Source: Aestuariimicrobium ganziense (GTDB lineage: Bacteria > Actinomycetota > Actinomycetes > Propionibacteriales > Propionibacteriaceae). Taken from it: 64,000 nucleotides of DNA. Position numbers and translations under genes: made by a program. Positions 49,150-59,077 of this stretch are shown here, in pieces. The notes under the pieces are model-generated. The model was not told the origin of the DNA. It did no database searches and saw only the letters and a program-made list of their open reading frames with translations. The first letter of the stretch is position 1. Each line of letters begins with the position of its first letter. Location of the stretch: contig NZ_JACYIZ010000005.1 of assembly GCF_015352975.1 (NCBI RefSeq), positions 256,971 to 320,970 on the forward strand, given 5' to 3'.

Positions 49150-49997
49150 CGGGTCAACCTGCGGGTGTAGAAGCGGCATGACAGCGCTGCCCCGACGACC
49201 GCCATGGTGACCAGCACCAGCACGTGGACGACCACCAGCCAGGCCGGTTCGCGCAGGCCGTAGCTGGCCCAGCGGGCGAGCTGGGTGCCGTGCCAGACCG
49301 GGGAGATCCAGCCGATCCACTGCAGGTAGGTCGGCATGGTCGACAGAGGGAAGTAGGTGCCCGAGAACAGCATCATCGGCATCACGATGAACCGCTGGAC
49401 GAAGTTGAACGCCATCCCGTCGCGCTTGAGGGTGGCGGCGTAGGCCTGCAGGGGTGCACCGAAGGCGACCGCGGACAGCGCTGCGATCGGCACCGTCAGC
49501 CACGACCAGGGGCTGCTCGTGGCCCCGAACGCCAGCATGAACAACCAGAACACGATCGCCTGCGCGACGAAGCGCAGCGTCACCGCCAGCAGGTGCCCCA
49601 ACGAGATCTGCGCTGGGGTCACCGGGGTCGCGGCCGGGCCGTAGTAGGTGCGCCTCCACCGGAAGCCGGCCATCACCGGGTAGGTCAACTCCCCCGAGGC
49701 GGCAGCCACGATGGTGGCGACCATGACCGCCGGCGCGACGAAGACCAGGTAACTCACCCCGTCGACGGTCTGGCCGTTGGCGCTGACCAGCGCGCCCAGT
49801 CCGACCCCGAGCGCGACCAGGTAGAACAGCGGCTGACCCACGCCGACCGCGACCACCGTCCACAGGTAGGCCCGCATCGACCGCAGCGAGGTCTCGGCGT
49901 AGTACCAGACCCCGAAGCGGCGGGCCCGGCCGGCCAACTCGGTCGGCTCACCGGCCCGCCCGGACGCCGCCAGGCGTGAGACGTCGATGTCAGTCAA
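49146..49997 (-). CDS. ABC-2 type permease (drug-exporter type), first subunit
   Basis: A 283-residue permease with six helices: YAETSLRSMRAYLWTVVAVGVGQPLFYLVALGVGLGALV at the start, FVQRFIVMPMMLFSGTYFPLSTMPTYLQWIGWISPVWHGTQLARW in the C-terminal half. No ATG or GTG exists at the right place. The TTG at 49997 has GGAGGA 7 bases before it and overlaps the ATPase gene by 8 bases, so it is used as the start. Subunit of a DrrAB-like exporter. Confidence 0.85.
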   Translation of the reverse strand: MTDIDVSRLAASGRAGEPTELAGRARRFGVWYYAETSLRSMRAYLWTVVAVGVGQPLFYLVALGVGLGALVSANGQTVDGVSYLVFVAPAVMVATIVAAASGELTYPVMAGFRWRRTYYGPAATPVTPAQISLGHLLAVTLRFVAQAIVFWLFMLAFGATSSPWSWLTVPIAALSAVAFGAPLQAYAATLKRDGMAFNFVQRFIVMPMMLFSGTYFPLSTMPTYLQWIGWISPVWHGTQLARWASYGLREPAWLVVVHVLVLVTMAVVGAALSCRFYTRRLTR

Positions 49998-50922
49998 CGA
50001 GGGTCCTCCCGGTGAGTCGGAGGAACACGTCCTCCAGCGACGAGCGACGCACCAGCGAGGTGACCGGGTGCAGGCCGGCGCCGCTGACCCGTTCGAGGGT
50101 GGCCTCACCGTCGGCGCTGTAGAGCAGGATGCGGTCGGGCAGCACCTCGATGCGCTCGGCCAGGCCCTCGAGTTGGGCCACCACCTGCGCGTTGCGCTGC
50201 GACCCGAACCGCAGTTCCAGCACCTCACGGGTGGAGTACTGGCGAATCAGTTGCGCCGGCGACCCCTCGGCCATGATCGTGCCCTTGTCGATGACGATCA
50301 GCCGGTCGCACAACTGCTCGGCCTCATCCATGAAGTGGGTGGTGACGATCAGGGTGACACCAGCCTCCTTGAGCCTGAACAGCCGGTCCCACAGCGTGTG
50401 CCTGGCCTGCGGGTCGAGGCCGGTGGTCGGTTCGTCCAGCAGCAGCACCTCGGGCTCGTTGACCAGACCCCGGGCGATGGTGAGCCGGCGCTTCATGCCA
50501 CCAGAGAGATCATCGACGCGAGCACTGGCCTTGTCAGTGAGCTGGGCGAACTCGAGCAACTCGGCCGACTTGGGCACCAGGTACGACCGGGGCAAGCCGA
50601 AGTAGCGCCCGTACATGATCAGGTTCTCGCGCACCTTGAGGTCGTCGTCGAGGTTGTCCTGCTGCGGGACGACCCCCAGGTGCGCCCTGACCTGGGGTCC
50701 TTGGGTCTCGGGGTCGAGACCGACCACCGACAACTCGCCTGCGGTGCGCCCCAACGTGCCGCCGATCATCCGCATGGTGGTGGACTTGCCGGCACCGTTG
50801 GGCCCGAGCAGACCGAACGACTCGCCACGGCGCACGTCGAAGTCGATGCCGTCGACGGCCACGAAGTCTCCGTACGCCTTGGTCAGTCCGCGCGCCCGGA
50901 TCACCAGTTCCTCTGAGGTCAC
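49990..50922 (-). CDS. ABC transporter ATP-binding protein (DrrA-like)
   Basis: A 310-residue ATPase. Walker A is LLGPNGAGKSTTMRMIGG, signature motif VDDLSGGMKRRLTIARGL, Walker B EVLLLDEPTTGLDP, H-loop VTTHFMDEAEQLCDR. The C-terminal extension (YSTREVLELRFGSQRNAQVV to LTGRTLVD) is the DrrA-type regulatory domain. GTG at 50922 is chosen because TACGCT ends 6 bases before it; an adjacent GTG at 50925 also exists. First gene of a four-gene operon: ATPase, permease, permease, kinase. Confidence 0.93.
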   Translation of the reverse strand: MTSEELVIRARGLTKAYGDFVAVDGIDFDVRRGESFGLLGPNGAGKSTTMRMIGGTLGRTAGELSVVGLDPETQGPQVRAHLGVVPQQDNLDDDLKVRENLIMYGRYFGLPRSYLVPKSAELLEFAQLTDKASARVDDLSGGMKRRLTIARGLVNEPEVLLLDEPTTGLDPQARHTLWDRLFRLKEAGVTLIVTTHFMDEAEQLCDRLIVIDKGTIMAEGSPAQLIRQYSTREVLELRFGSQRNAQVVAQLEGLAERIEVLPDRILLYSADGEATLERVSGAGLHPVTSLVRRSSLEDVFLRLTGRTLVD

Positions 50923-50928
50923 CACCGC

Positions 50929-50934
50929 AGCGTA
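50929..50934 (-). promoter_or_regulatory. -10 element of the ABC exporter operon
   Basis: TACGCT on the minus strand, 6 bases before GTG 50922. Confidence 0.5.
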
Positions 50935-50990
50935 CGGGGCGCAGCTGACACTCTCCTGCCGAGTCGCGTTGGCCTGACCGCCGCCCACGT

Positions 50991-51698
50991 TCAGTGGGGA
51001 CGGTGGGCAGCGACCTCGTCGTCGATCAGGGTGCGCCACGAGTGCACGAGTCCGGCGTCCACGTAGGCCTTGTACGAGCCCTGCGGACGAGCCGGAGTCC
51101 CGATGTGGAAGGCCCGCACGCCCGCGCGGACCAGCCAGGGTACGTGGTCGGGCTTGAGACCCCCACCGGCCATCACCAGGTCGGCAGCACCAGGCACCTC
51201 CCGGCAGACCGACAACACCTCGTCCAGACCGTGACCCAGACCCCGTGACGAGCCAGCGGTCAGCACCTGGTCCACTCCCGGCAGTGTAGGGACGACCTGC
51301 CAGGCCTTGCGGTAGTCGAACGCCCAGTCGATGGCACGGTGGAAGGTCCACGGGGCGTCGATGTCGGCCACCATCGCCTCGCAGGTGCCCCGGTCGACTT
51401 CGTTGAGGGCGTTGAGGAAGCCCAGGACGACCCCGTCAGCGCCTGCGGAGAGGTAGCTGCGAATCAGCCCGATCAACCGGGTGGCCTCACCGCCGTCGGT
51501 CGACCAGCCCTCGCGCAGGTGGATCATCGGCCGGATCTGGATCGAGACCAGGGAGCGCACCTTCTCGACCATGGCCGGTTCGGGCGAGGTGCCCTCGTGG
51601 TCCATCGATCCGAGCAGCTCCACCCGATCGGCGCCACCCTCTTCGGCACGCCTGGCGTCGTGCTCGTGCAGCGCGATGACCTCCAGCAGTCCTGACAT
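50991..51698 (-). CDS. cutC: CutC-family protein
   Basis: A 235-residue TIM-barrel protein of the CutC family, historically linked to copper homeostasis; the true function is unsettled. Signatures: EEGGADRVELLGSMDHEGTSPEPAMVE near the N-terminus (ARVELC-type motif), IQIRPMIHLREG (RPR-like), GADGVVLGFLNALNEVD, FHRAIDW and DQVLTAGSSRGLGHGLDEV. A CACACT hexamer is 6 bases before the ATG. No copper genes are near. Confidence 0.92.
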   Translation of the reverse strand: MSGLLEVIALHEHDARRAEEGGADRVELLGSMDHEGTSPEPAMVEKVRSLVSIQIRPMIHLREGWSTDGGEATRLIGLIRSYLSAGADGVVLGFLNALNEVDRGTCEAMVADIDAPWTFHRAIDWAFDYRKAWQVVPTLPGVDQVLTAGSSRGLGHGLDEVLSVCREVPGAADLVMAGGGLKPDHVPWLVRAGVRAFHIGTPARPQGSYKAYVDAGLVHSWRTLIDDEVAAHRPH

Positions 51699-51759
51699 GT
51701 CACCAGTGTGGACGAGATGGGCTCGGGACTCGCCGGGACTCGCTGCACCAAGCGATGGC

Positions 51760-51765
51760 TAGCAT
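51760..51765 (+). promoter_or_regulatory. -10 element of the 51789 gene
   Basis: TAGCAT; the ATG follows 23 bases later with GGGAGGAG as ribosome-binding site, so this gene has a short leader. Confidence 0.45.
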
Positions 51766-51788
51766 GAAGTGCATCCGGGAGGAGCGCC

Positions 51789-52259
51789 ATGAAGCAGGGC
51801 CAACTGGTGTGGGTGGCGGTGACGATCATCGCGGTGGTCGCGCTCGTCGTTGCTTTGGCGACCTACTCCGCAAGGTCGGGCAGGGGTGGTCTGCACCTGC
51901 GAACGGGCGACGACCTGTCTGCGGCCATCGCCGAGATGGCGAAACGGTCCGGGTGCAACCGGGCGGTCGAGGTGACGGTGAACAAGCTCGGCGTCACCGC
52001 GCTGTTCGACTGCGACAGTCGGCTAGTGCGGCACCTGGCCAGGGACGGATCGATGGTGTCCAACAACGAGGGCAGCTCCGCCGGACGAGCCACCTTCGAC
52101 ACGAGCGCACTGGCCTGGCGGAATGCATGGCACCGGGTCGCCGAGAGTTCACACAGCGATGCCTCCATCACCGTCACGGCGGCAACCTCCGAGCAGGCGC
52201 AGGTGCACCTGCAGGAAGGCGGCAGAGTGAAGCCGCTGACAACGGACTTCAGGGGCTGA
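51789..52259 (+). CDS. Single-pass exported protein, unknown
   Basis: A 156-residue protein with one N-terminal membrane anchor (LVWVAVTIIAVVALVVALATY, about residues 6-26) and a ~120-residue outside domain. Two Cys (in SGCNRAVEV and FDCDSRLV) could form a disulfide. No family recognised. Base use is less GC-rich than the surrounding chromosome. It ends 3 bp before the convergent YbaB-like gene, and so borders the WXG-like cluster without sharing its transcript. Confidence 0.72.
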   Translation: MKQGQLVWVAVTIIAVVALVVALATYSARSGRGGLHLRTGDDLSAAIAEMAKRSGCNRAVEVTVNKLGVTALFDCDSRLVRHLARDGSMVSNNEGSSAGRATFDTSALAWRNAWHRVAESSHSDASITVTAATSEQAQVHLQEGGRVKPLTTDFRG

Positions 52260-52262
52260 ACC

Positions 52263-52982
52263 TCACCAGGGCAATTGGTCGCGGAACTCTTGGGCGCTTC
52301 CGGCAGCGCCGTCGAGGATGATCGAGTCGTTCAGCTGTCCTTGGGCGACCGACCGGGCGTCAAGCGCTTGACGCCATGCCTCGAGCACCGTGTCGGCAAA
52401 CGTGAGGTTGTCGACGTCACGCAGACCAAACCTGTCCACCTCAAGGTGTGAGAACTCTCCGCTGCCGGTCACGTGGACGGTCACCAAGCCATCGGCGCTG
52501 CGGCCGGTCCAGTCGGTGGCGACGATGCGGTCAGCGCCTTCGGCGACCTCGAGCAGGCCCTGACGCAACGCATCCAGTTCGGCGGGCAGATCCGCCACAG
52601 CGTTCTGAACGTGACTCCGCGCATCCCCAGTGTCCGGGGGCAGGTCGGGAAACTCAACACCGAGAACCTCGGTGAAGCCACGCTTGACGCGCTCCACCCC
52701 CAGTTCACGCGCCGCCCGCTGGGCGGCGCGTATCGCGTCCGACAGCGGCTCGGGCTTGGTCACCAGGTGCGGTTCGACGGCAAGTCCGAGCACCTGACCG
52801 ACGGGGTTCTCGACCATGCGCACCCCGTCGGCCTGTCCCTCGTCGCCCTGCTGCTGGATCTCGGACAACTGCTCCATACGTCGCTGGAGTCGCTCGATCG
52901 CCTCCCTGACGCCGTCAATGTCCTCGGACGCCCCGGCGCGTCGGATCTGTTCGACCAGGTCATTGAGCGATGCGCTGCTCAT
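52263..52982 (-). CDS. YbaB/EbfC-like protein of a WXG (ESX-type) cluster
   Basis: A 239-residue protein. The N-terminal part is coiled (LNDLVEQIRRAGASEDIDGVREAIERLQRRMEQLSEIQQQG). The C-terminal part ADRIVATDWTGRSADGLVTVHVTGSGEFSHLEVDRFGLRDVDN carries the YbaB/EbfC nucleoid-associated fold pattern. YbaB-like partners such as EspL accompany type VII (ESX) effectors in actinobacteria. Its ATG overlaps the stop of the upstream membrane WXG gene by one base (TGATG at 52980-52984), so the two are coupled. Chaperone or regulator role is an inference. Confidence 0.68.
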   Translation of the reverse strand: MSSASLNDLVEQIRRAGASEDIDGVREAIERLQRRMEQLSEIQQQGDEGQADGVRMVENPVGQVLGLAVEPHLVTKPEPLSDAIRAAQRAARELGVERVKRGFTEVLGVEFPDLPPDTGDARSHVQNAVADLPAELDALRQGLLEVAEGADRIVATDWTGRSADGLVTVHVTGSGEFSHLEVDRFGLRDVDNLTFADTVLEAWRQALDARSVAQGQLNDSIILDGAAGSAQEFRDQLPW

Positions 52983-53692
52983 CAGGCCTTCTTGGTGTAG
53001 TTGGCGAGGGCGTCGACCTCACCCTGCAGCGTGGGGATGGCGGCAGGGGGCGGCGTCAGCACGTTGCCGGTTCGCTGGATCGGGTTGGTGTACAACGCCG
53101 ATGCCAGGAATCCTGCTTGGCGGTTGATGCCGCTCGACTGCCTTCCCATGGTCGACAGGAACTCGATCAACATGCCGACCACGGCGACGACGAACGTGCC
53201 CCAGGCAACCACGGCGGGCCAGATGATGCCCGGGGCCGCCGGCGGCACCGCCCACGCCGCCGCCATCCCGATGCACATGGCGATCGTCGCGCCCAACAGG
53301 CTCTTGATCAGAGTGGCCTCGGCCGCACCCACGTTCTCCATCACGGTCGCGAGTTGCTGGGCCAACGGACCCAGCTGCTCGAGCACCGGTGCGAGGGTCT
53401 CCGTCCAGAACTCGTCCAGCGCCACGGCAGCGGGACCCTCCCAGTACTCCTGGAACTGATTGAGTGGGCTGACCATCTGCTGTCCAGCGGCGACCACCCC
53501 AAGCTGGATGTCCAGGTACTGCTGCGCGGTCTTGCCGAACGCGAATGGACTGGCCACAGCCGTCAGGATCACGGCGGCGTCGATGGCTGCCACAGCGACA
53601 CCGGCTCCCACAGGCATCGACAGGCCCACGGCCACCTTGACGGCTCCACCGAGAACGGCCGCGGTCGCAACCGTCGTCAGGTCCACTGCCAT
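52982..53692 (-). CDS. WXG-like protein with membrane hairpin
   Basis: A 236-residue protein without close relatives known to me. Order: hydrophobic Gly/Ala-rich N-terminus (TTVATAAVLGGAVKVAVGLSMPVGAGVAVAAIDAAVIL), a helical pair around FQEYWEGPAAVALDEFW with a WxG-type turn (WEG, about residue 84), a membrane hairpin SLLGATIAMCIGMAAAWAVPPAAPGIIWPAVVAWGTFVVAVVGMLIEFL, and a polar tail. This combination suggests a type VII-type substrate or a pore-forming partner that inserts into membranes. The operon is WXG100-like gene, this gene, YbaB-like gene. Confidence 0.62.
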   Translation of the reverse strand: MAVDLTTVATAAVLGGAVKVAVGLSMPVGAGVAVAAIDAAVILTAVASPFAFGKTAQQYLDIQLGVVAAGQQMVSPLNQFQEYWEGPAAVALDEFWTETLAPVLEQLGPLAQQLATVMENVGAAEATLIKSLLGATIAMCIGMAAAWAVPPAAPGIIWPAVVAWGTFVVAVVGMLIEFLSTMGRQSSGINRQAGFLASALYTNPIQRTGNVLTPPPAAIPTLQGEVDALANYTKKA

Positions 53693-53704
53693 TGTCCGAT
53701 CCTC

Positions 53705-53986
53705 TCAGCCCTGCTGCTCTTCGTAGGTCTGGTACAGCTTCCCCGCTGCGGTGATCGACTCCCCCAGCTTCGAGAAGCAGGTGGCCATGGCCGTCACCGC
53801 GTCCAGCAACTGCTCGCGAGCCCCTTCCACCGCACCACGAGTCCCCAGCCCGAGGAGCGGCCACTCCTGCCAGCCCATCTCGGCCTGCTCGATCAGCGGC
53901 TTGACGGTGTCGTTGAACATGGTGGCCTCGTCGGTGAGCTTCTTGCCGAGGGCTTGTAGCTTCTCGGTCTCGACTGAGATCGTCAT
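53705..53986 (-). CDS. WXG100/ESAT-6-like small protein
   Basis: A 93-residue, all-helical protein with the size and spacing of WXG100 proteins. Helix 1 is MTISVETEKLQALGKKLTDEATMFNDTVKPLIEQAEM, the turn is GWQEWPLLGLGTRG where WxG would be, and helix 2 is AVEGAREQLLDAVTAMATCFSKLGESITAAGKLYQTYEEQQG. The C-terminal YQTYEE could act like the YxxxD/E export signal. The canonical WxG is degenerate (WPLLG). Start ATG 53986 has GAAGGAGG upstream. First gene of the three-gene set. Confidence 0.72.
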   Translation of the reverse strand: MTISVETEKLQALGKKLTDEATMFNDTVKPLIEQAEMGWQEWPLLGLGTRGAVEGAREQLLDAVTAMATCFSKLGESITAAGKLYQTYEEQQG

Positions 53987-54084
53987 GGGCCCCTCCTTCA
54001 GTCCAAGCTTGGCATCCGGCCGGGCCATCCCAGGCAGCGCCCGCATCCAGATGAGTAGCGCGACTCACTTGCCGGAGTGCGCCG

Positions 54085-54120
54085 CGAGGGGCGGCCCTCC
54101 TGGTGGAGGACCGCCCCTCG
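54085..54120. terminator. Hairpin downstream of groEL
   Basis: CGAGGGGCGG...CCTCC, a TGGT loop, GGAGG...CCGCCCCTCG: a ~15-bp stem with one internal mismatch, 23 bases after the groEL stop (minus strand). Confidence 0.7.
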
Positions 54121-54142
54121 TGTGAGCGTGTCTGGCGTGGAC

Positions 54143-55917
<1,775 letters not shown>

Positions 55918-55972
55918 GGACGAGGGGCTGGCCTCGCCCCTGCAGACGGGGACCACGTGGAAGGATGACGCC

Positions 55973-56512
55973 GTGAACGTGATGGTCCGGGTGCGCAACC
56001 TCGCCAACTGGTGCAACCTGTCGACCCCACTGGGCCTGTTGGTCGCCCGGCTCGGGGGTGCGCGGGTCGCCCGCGGCGCCAACGGCACCTGGCTCGCCGA
56101 CGGTTACCGCTCCTCGTTCCCGGTGGCCGGGGCGTTCGCTGTCGGCTCGGTGCTGATCACCGCCCACCCGTCCTGGGAGCGGCTCGAAGCGGCGCGTCCG
56201 GGCACGTTGGCCCACGAGGAGAACCACAGCTGGCAGTGGGCCTACATGCTGGGGCTGCCGTTCCTGCCGGCCTACGCCGCCAGCATGGGCTGGTCGTGGC
56301 TGCGCACCGGCGACCGGGCGTCCGGCAACTTCTTCGAGCGCGCTGCCGACCTCGAACTGGGCGGTTACGTCGAGGCGCAGGCTCGTCCGTTCAGTGCCGC
56401 CCTGGCCGACCTACGGGGACGAGCGCGAGGGCTCAGCGGGATCCGTGCTGGACGAGCCGCGACGCCGAACGGGCATCGCGACGCAAGTCACGCTGACGAC
56501 GCAGGCGCTTGA
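55973..56512 (+). CDS. Membrane-associated protein with HEENH motif
   Basis: A 179-residue protein, possibly a small metalloprotease-like protein. After an N-terminal hydrophobic part (LSTPLGLLVARLGGARV; VAGAFAVGSVLITAHP) comes LAHEENHSWQWAYMLGLPFLPAYAASMGWSWLRTGDRASGNFFERAADLELGGY. HEENH resembles the zinc-binding HExxH, and FFERAAD supplies a Glu about 48 residues on. One or two helices follow the motif. Function unknown. It starts with GTG, with AAGGAT 6 bases before it. Its 3' end overlaps the convergent DUF3263 gene by 80 bp. Confidence 0.7.
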   Translation: MNVMVRVRNLANWCNLSTPLGLLVARLGGARVARGANGTWLADGYRSSFPVAGAFAVGSVLITAHPSWERLEAARPGTLAHEENHSWQWAYMLGLPFLPAYAASMGWSWLRTGDRASGNFFERAADLELGGYVEAQARPFSAALADLRGRARGLSGIRAGRAATPNGHRDASHADDAGA

Positions 56513-56720
56513 CCAGCAGTGCGTCGTGGGCCATCGCAGCCGGGTTGTCGAGCAGGGCATTCAGGATCTGGTGGTAGCGGGTCGACGACAACTCGAAGCG
56601 CTCGCGGATCTCGTCGTCCTTCGACCGGCTGGCAGCCCACCAGGAGCGCTCGAAGTCGAGGATCTCGGCCTCGCGCTCGCTGAGCGCGGCGGGGTTGACC
56701 TCGTTGTGCGCGACTGACAT
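56433..56720 (-). CDS. DUF3263 protein
   Basis: A 95-residue protein of the actinobacterial DUF3263 family, a small helical protein with a sigma-70 region-4-like HTH. The family pattern ALSEREAEILDFERSWWAASRSKDDEIRERFELSSTRYHQILNALLDNPAAMAHDALLVKRLRR is almost complete. Function unknown; DNA binding likely. ATG 56720 is 7 bases after TAGGAT, so I prefer it to the ATG at 56729. Confidence 0.9.
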   Translation of the reverse strand: MSVAHNEVNPAALSEREAEILDFERSWWAASRSKDDEIRERFELSSTRYHQILNALLDNPAAMAHDALLVKRLRRQRDLRRDARSASRLVQHGSR

Positions 56721-56727
56721 GCCAGCC

Positions 56728-56733
56728 ATCCTA
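56728..56733 (-). promoter_or_regulatory. -10 element of the DUF3263 gene
   Basis: TAGGAT on the minus strand, 7 bases before ATG 56720. Confidence 0.55.
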
Positions 56734-56803
56734 ACTGCTGAATCACACCGATGTCATTCCCCCGGTCTTGCCGACCCGAGGCGCGCACGATTGACTGGGA
56801 ACC

Positions 56804-57892
56804 ATGACCACGACGCCAGGTTCGACGCCTGCGCAGGCACCCCCGTCGCCTGCCGCGGAGCCGGTGCCGAGCGATCGTCCGGTGCGTTGGGGCTTCCTCA
56901 CCGCGTCGCGGATCGCCAACAAGTGGGCCAACGCCCTCAACCTGCTGACCGGCGAGGCCGACCTGATCGCGGTCGCCTCGCGCGACACCGAGAAGGCAGC
57001 CAGTTTCGCGGCGCAGCACGGGGTCAGCGAGGTCGCCGATGACTACCGCAGCCTGGTCACCCGCGACGACATCGACGTGGTCTACGTGTCGTCGCCGCAC
57101 TCCCACCACCTCGAGCACGCGCTGCTGGCCATCGAGGCCGGCAAGCCGGTGCTGGTCGAGAAGCCGGCCACGCCGACTATGGGCGACAGCCTGCGCCTGA
57201 TCGAGGCCGCTGCCGACCGCGGGGTCTTCCTGATGGAGGCGATGTGGACGCGCTGCAACCCGATCATCCTGCAGGCCCGTGACCTGATCAGCCGTGGGGT
57301 GCTCGGTGATCCGCGGCTGTTCCAGGCCTCGTACCCGGTGCGCTTCGTGGCCCCCGACGAGCACCGGATCTTCAACCCCGACCTGGCCGGGGGCGCGATC
57401 CTCGACCTGGGCGTCTACCCGGCCCACCTCGCCCATGCCCTGCTGGGTCGACCCGACCGCGTCGGCGCCTTCGGCACGTTGACCCACACCGGCGTCGACA
57501 ACACCTCGGTCGCCGAACTCACGTGGCAGTCGTCGAAGGGCACCTGCTTGGGCACCCTGGTCACCAGCCTCGAGGGTGAAGGGCTGCAGCGGCTCGAACT
57601 GGTGGGCACCGCGGGCACCCTGGCCATCGAGAACTTCGTCAAGCCCGACCGAATGACGTTCACCCCGCACGGTGGCCAACCCCAGCAGTTCGTCACCAGC
57701 TACCCGCCCGGTGGGTACACCTTCCAGGCCCAGGAGGTGCACCGCAGCCTGCGTCTGGGGCGCACCGAGAGCGAGTTGGTGCCCTGGCAGTCGACCCTCG
57801 ACGTGGCGTGGCTGCTGGAACACTGGATCGACGGCGTCCGCCGCAGCGCCGACGACTCCCACCCCGACACTGCGAGCGAGGACGACGCGTGA
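56804..57892 (+). CDS. Gfo/Idh/MocA-family oxidoreductase
   Basis: A 362-residue NAD(P)-dependent oxidoreductase. The Rossmann part has VRWGFLTASRIANKWANALN (GxxxxxR-like instead of GxGxxG), IDVVYVSSPHSHHLEHALLAIEAGKPVLVEKPATPT with the catalytic Lys of EKP, and a C-terminal Gfo/Idh alpha/beta domain with GGAILDLGVYPAHLAHALLG. Resembles dihydrodiol/trans-1,2-dihydrobenzene-1,2-diol dehydrogenases in layout. Substrate probably a sugar or polyol. Overlaps manA by 4 bases (GTGA), so a sugar-related operon. TTGACT ends 7 bases before the ATG. Confidence 0.92.
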   Translation: MTTTPGSTPAQAPPSPAAEPVPSDRPVRWGFLTASRIANKWANALNLLTGEADLIAVASRDTEKAASFAAQHGVSEVADDYRSLVTRDDIDVVYVSSPHSHHLEHALLAIEAGKPVLVEKPATPTMGDSLRLIEAAADRGVFLMEAMWTRCNPIILQARDLISRGVLGDPRLFQASYPVRFVAPDEHRIFNPDLAGGAILDLGVYPAHLAHALLGRPDRVGAFGTLTHTGVDNTSVAELTWQSSKGTCLGTLVTSLEGEGLQRLELVGTAGTLAIENFVKPDRMTFTPHGGQPQQFVTSYPPGGYTFQAQEVHRSLRLGRTESELVPWQSTLDVAWLLEHWIDGVRRSADDSHPDTASEDDA

Positions 57893-59076
57893 TCGAGATC
57901 ACCGGCACCATCCAGCCCTACCACTGGGGGTCGCACGACGCCATCCCTGCCCTGCTGGGCACCTCGGCCACCAGCGAGCCCCAGGCCGAGTACTGGCTCG
58001 GTGCCCATCCGGCGGCGCCGAGTCCGCTGGTCGAGCAGGACGGCGACCTGGCCCAGTGGTTGAGCAACACCCCGGACGCACTCGGCAACCGCAGCAGGGA
58101 CGCCTTCGGAGACCGGCTGCCGTTCCTGCTCAAGTTGCTGTCGGCTGCCGAACCGCTGAGCCTGCAGGCCCACCCCACCCGCGAGCAGGCCGAGCAGGGC
58201 CATGCTCGAGAAGAGGCCGCCGGGATCGCCGTCGACGACCCGAAGCGGATCTACCGCGACACCTGGCCCAAGCCCGAGATGATGGTCGCGCTGACCCGAG
58301 TCGACGCTCTGTGCGGGTTCCGCGACCCGGCCGAGTCGACGGCACTGTTCGAGGCACTGTCACTGCCGGCGGAGTTCGCCGCCGTCATCGGGCCGCTGGT
58401 GCAGCGTGGCGGAGAGGCCGGGATCGCGGAGGTGTTCCTCGACGCGCTGAGCTCCTCGTCCGACCGGCGCACCTGGACCAACGAACTGGTCGCCGCCGCT
58501 GTGCGCCGCCAGGACGACGAAGGACCGGTGGGTGAGTTCGCCCGCACCGCCGTCGAACTGGACGCCCACCATCCCTCCGACCCGGGCATCATCGCCGCCC
58601 TGCTGCTCAACCGGGTGAGCCTGGCCCCCGGCGAGGCACTGTTCCTCGATGCGGGCAACCTGCACGCCTACCTGCACGGCACCGGCGTCGAGATCATGGC
58701 CAACTCCGACAACGTGCTGCGCGGGGCCCTGACCTCCAAGCACATCGACGTGGACGAACTGGTCCGCGTGGTCAACTTCAGCCCCAGCACGCCGTCCTTG
58801 GTCGAGGTGGACCAGGAGTCGCCGGGCATCTGGCGCTACCGCACCCCGGCGCCCGAGTTCGCGCTGTGGCAACTCACGCCCGACGGCTCGTCCTCGCTGT
58901 TCTCGCCGGCACCCGACCTGGCTCGGATCGCGATCGTGCTGCAGGGCCACGTGGTGGCGAGCTCGTCCTCGGGCACGGTCGAGTTGGTGCAGGGCCGCTC
59001 GGTCTTCCTGCCCGCCGGCGAGGGTGTGCAGTTCGACGGCAACGGCACCGCCTTCCTGGCCGCTGCCGGCGTCTGA
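57889..59076 (+). CDS. manA: Mannose-6-phosphate isomerase, class I
   Basis: A 395-residue zinc enzyme interconverting mannose-6-P and fructose-6-P. Zinc and substrate motifs: IQPYHWGSHDAIPALLG, AEYWLGAHPAAPS, FLLKLLSAAEPLSLQAHPTREQAEQGHA (QxH zinc ligands), KPEMMVALT, and FLDAGNLHAYLHGTGVEIMANSDNVLRGALTSKHID. Normal length. Translationally coupled to the upstream oxidoreductase by GTGA at 57889-57892. Confidence 0.95.
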   Translation: MIEITGTIQPYHWGSHDAIPALLGTSATSEPQAEYWLGAHPAAPSPLVEQDGDLAQWLSNTPDALGNRSRDAFGDRLPFLLKLLSAAEPLSLQAHPTREQAEQGHAREEAAGIAVDDPKRIYRDTWPKPEMMVALTRVDALCGFRDPAESTALFEALSLPAEFAAVIGPLVQRGGEAGIAEVFLDALSSSSDRRTWTNELVAAAVRRQDDEGPVGEFARTAVELDAHHPSDPGIIAALLLNRVSLAPGEALFLDAGNLHAYLHGTGVEIMANSDNVLRGALTSKHIDVDELVRVVNFSPSTPSLVEVDQESPGIWRYRTPAPEFALWQLTPDGSSSLFSPAPDLARIAIVLQGHVVASSSSGTVELVQGRSVFLPAGEGVQFDGNGTAFLAAAGV

Positions 59077-59077
59077 C

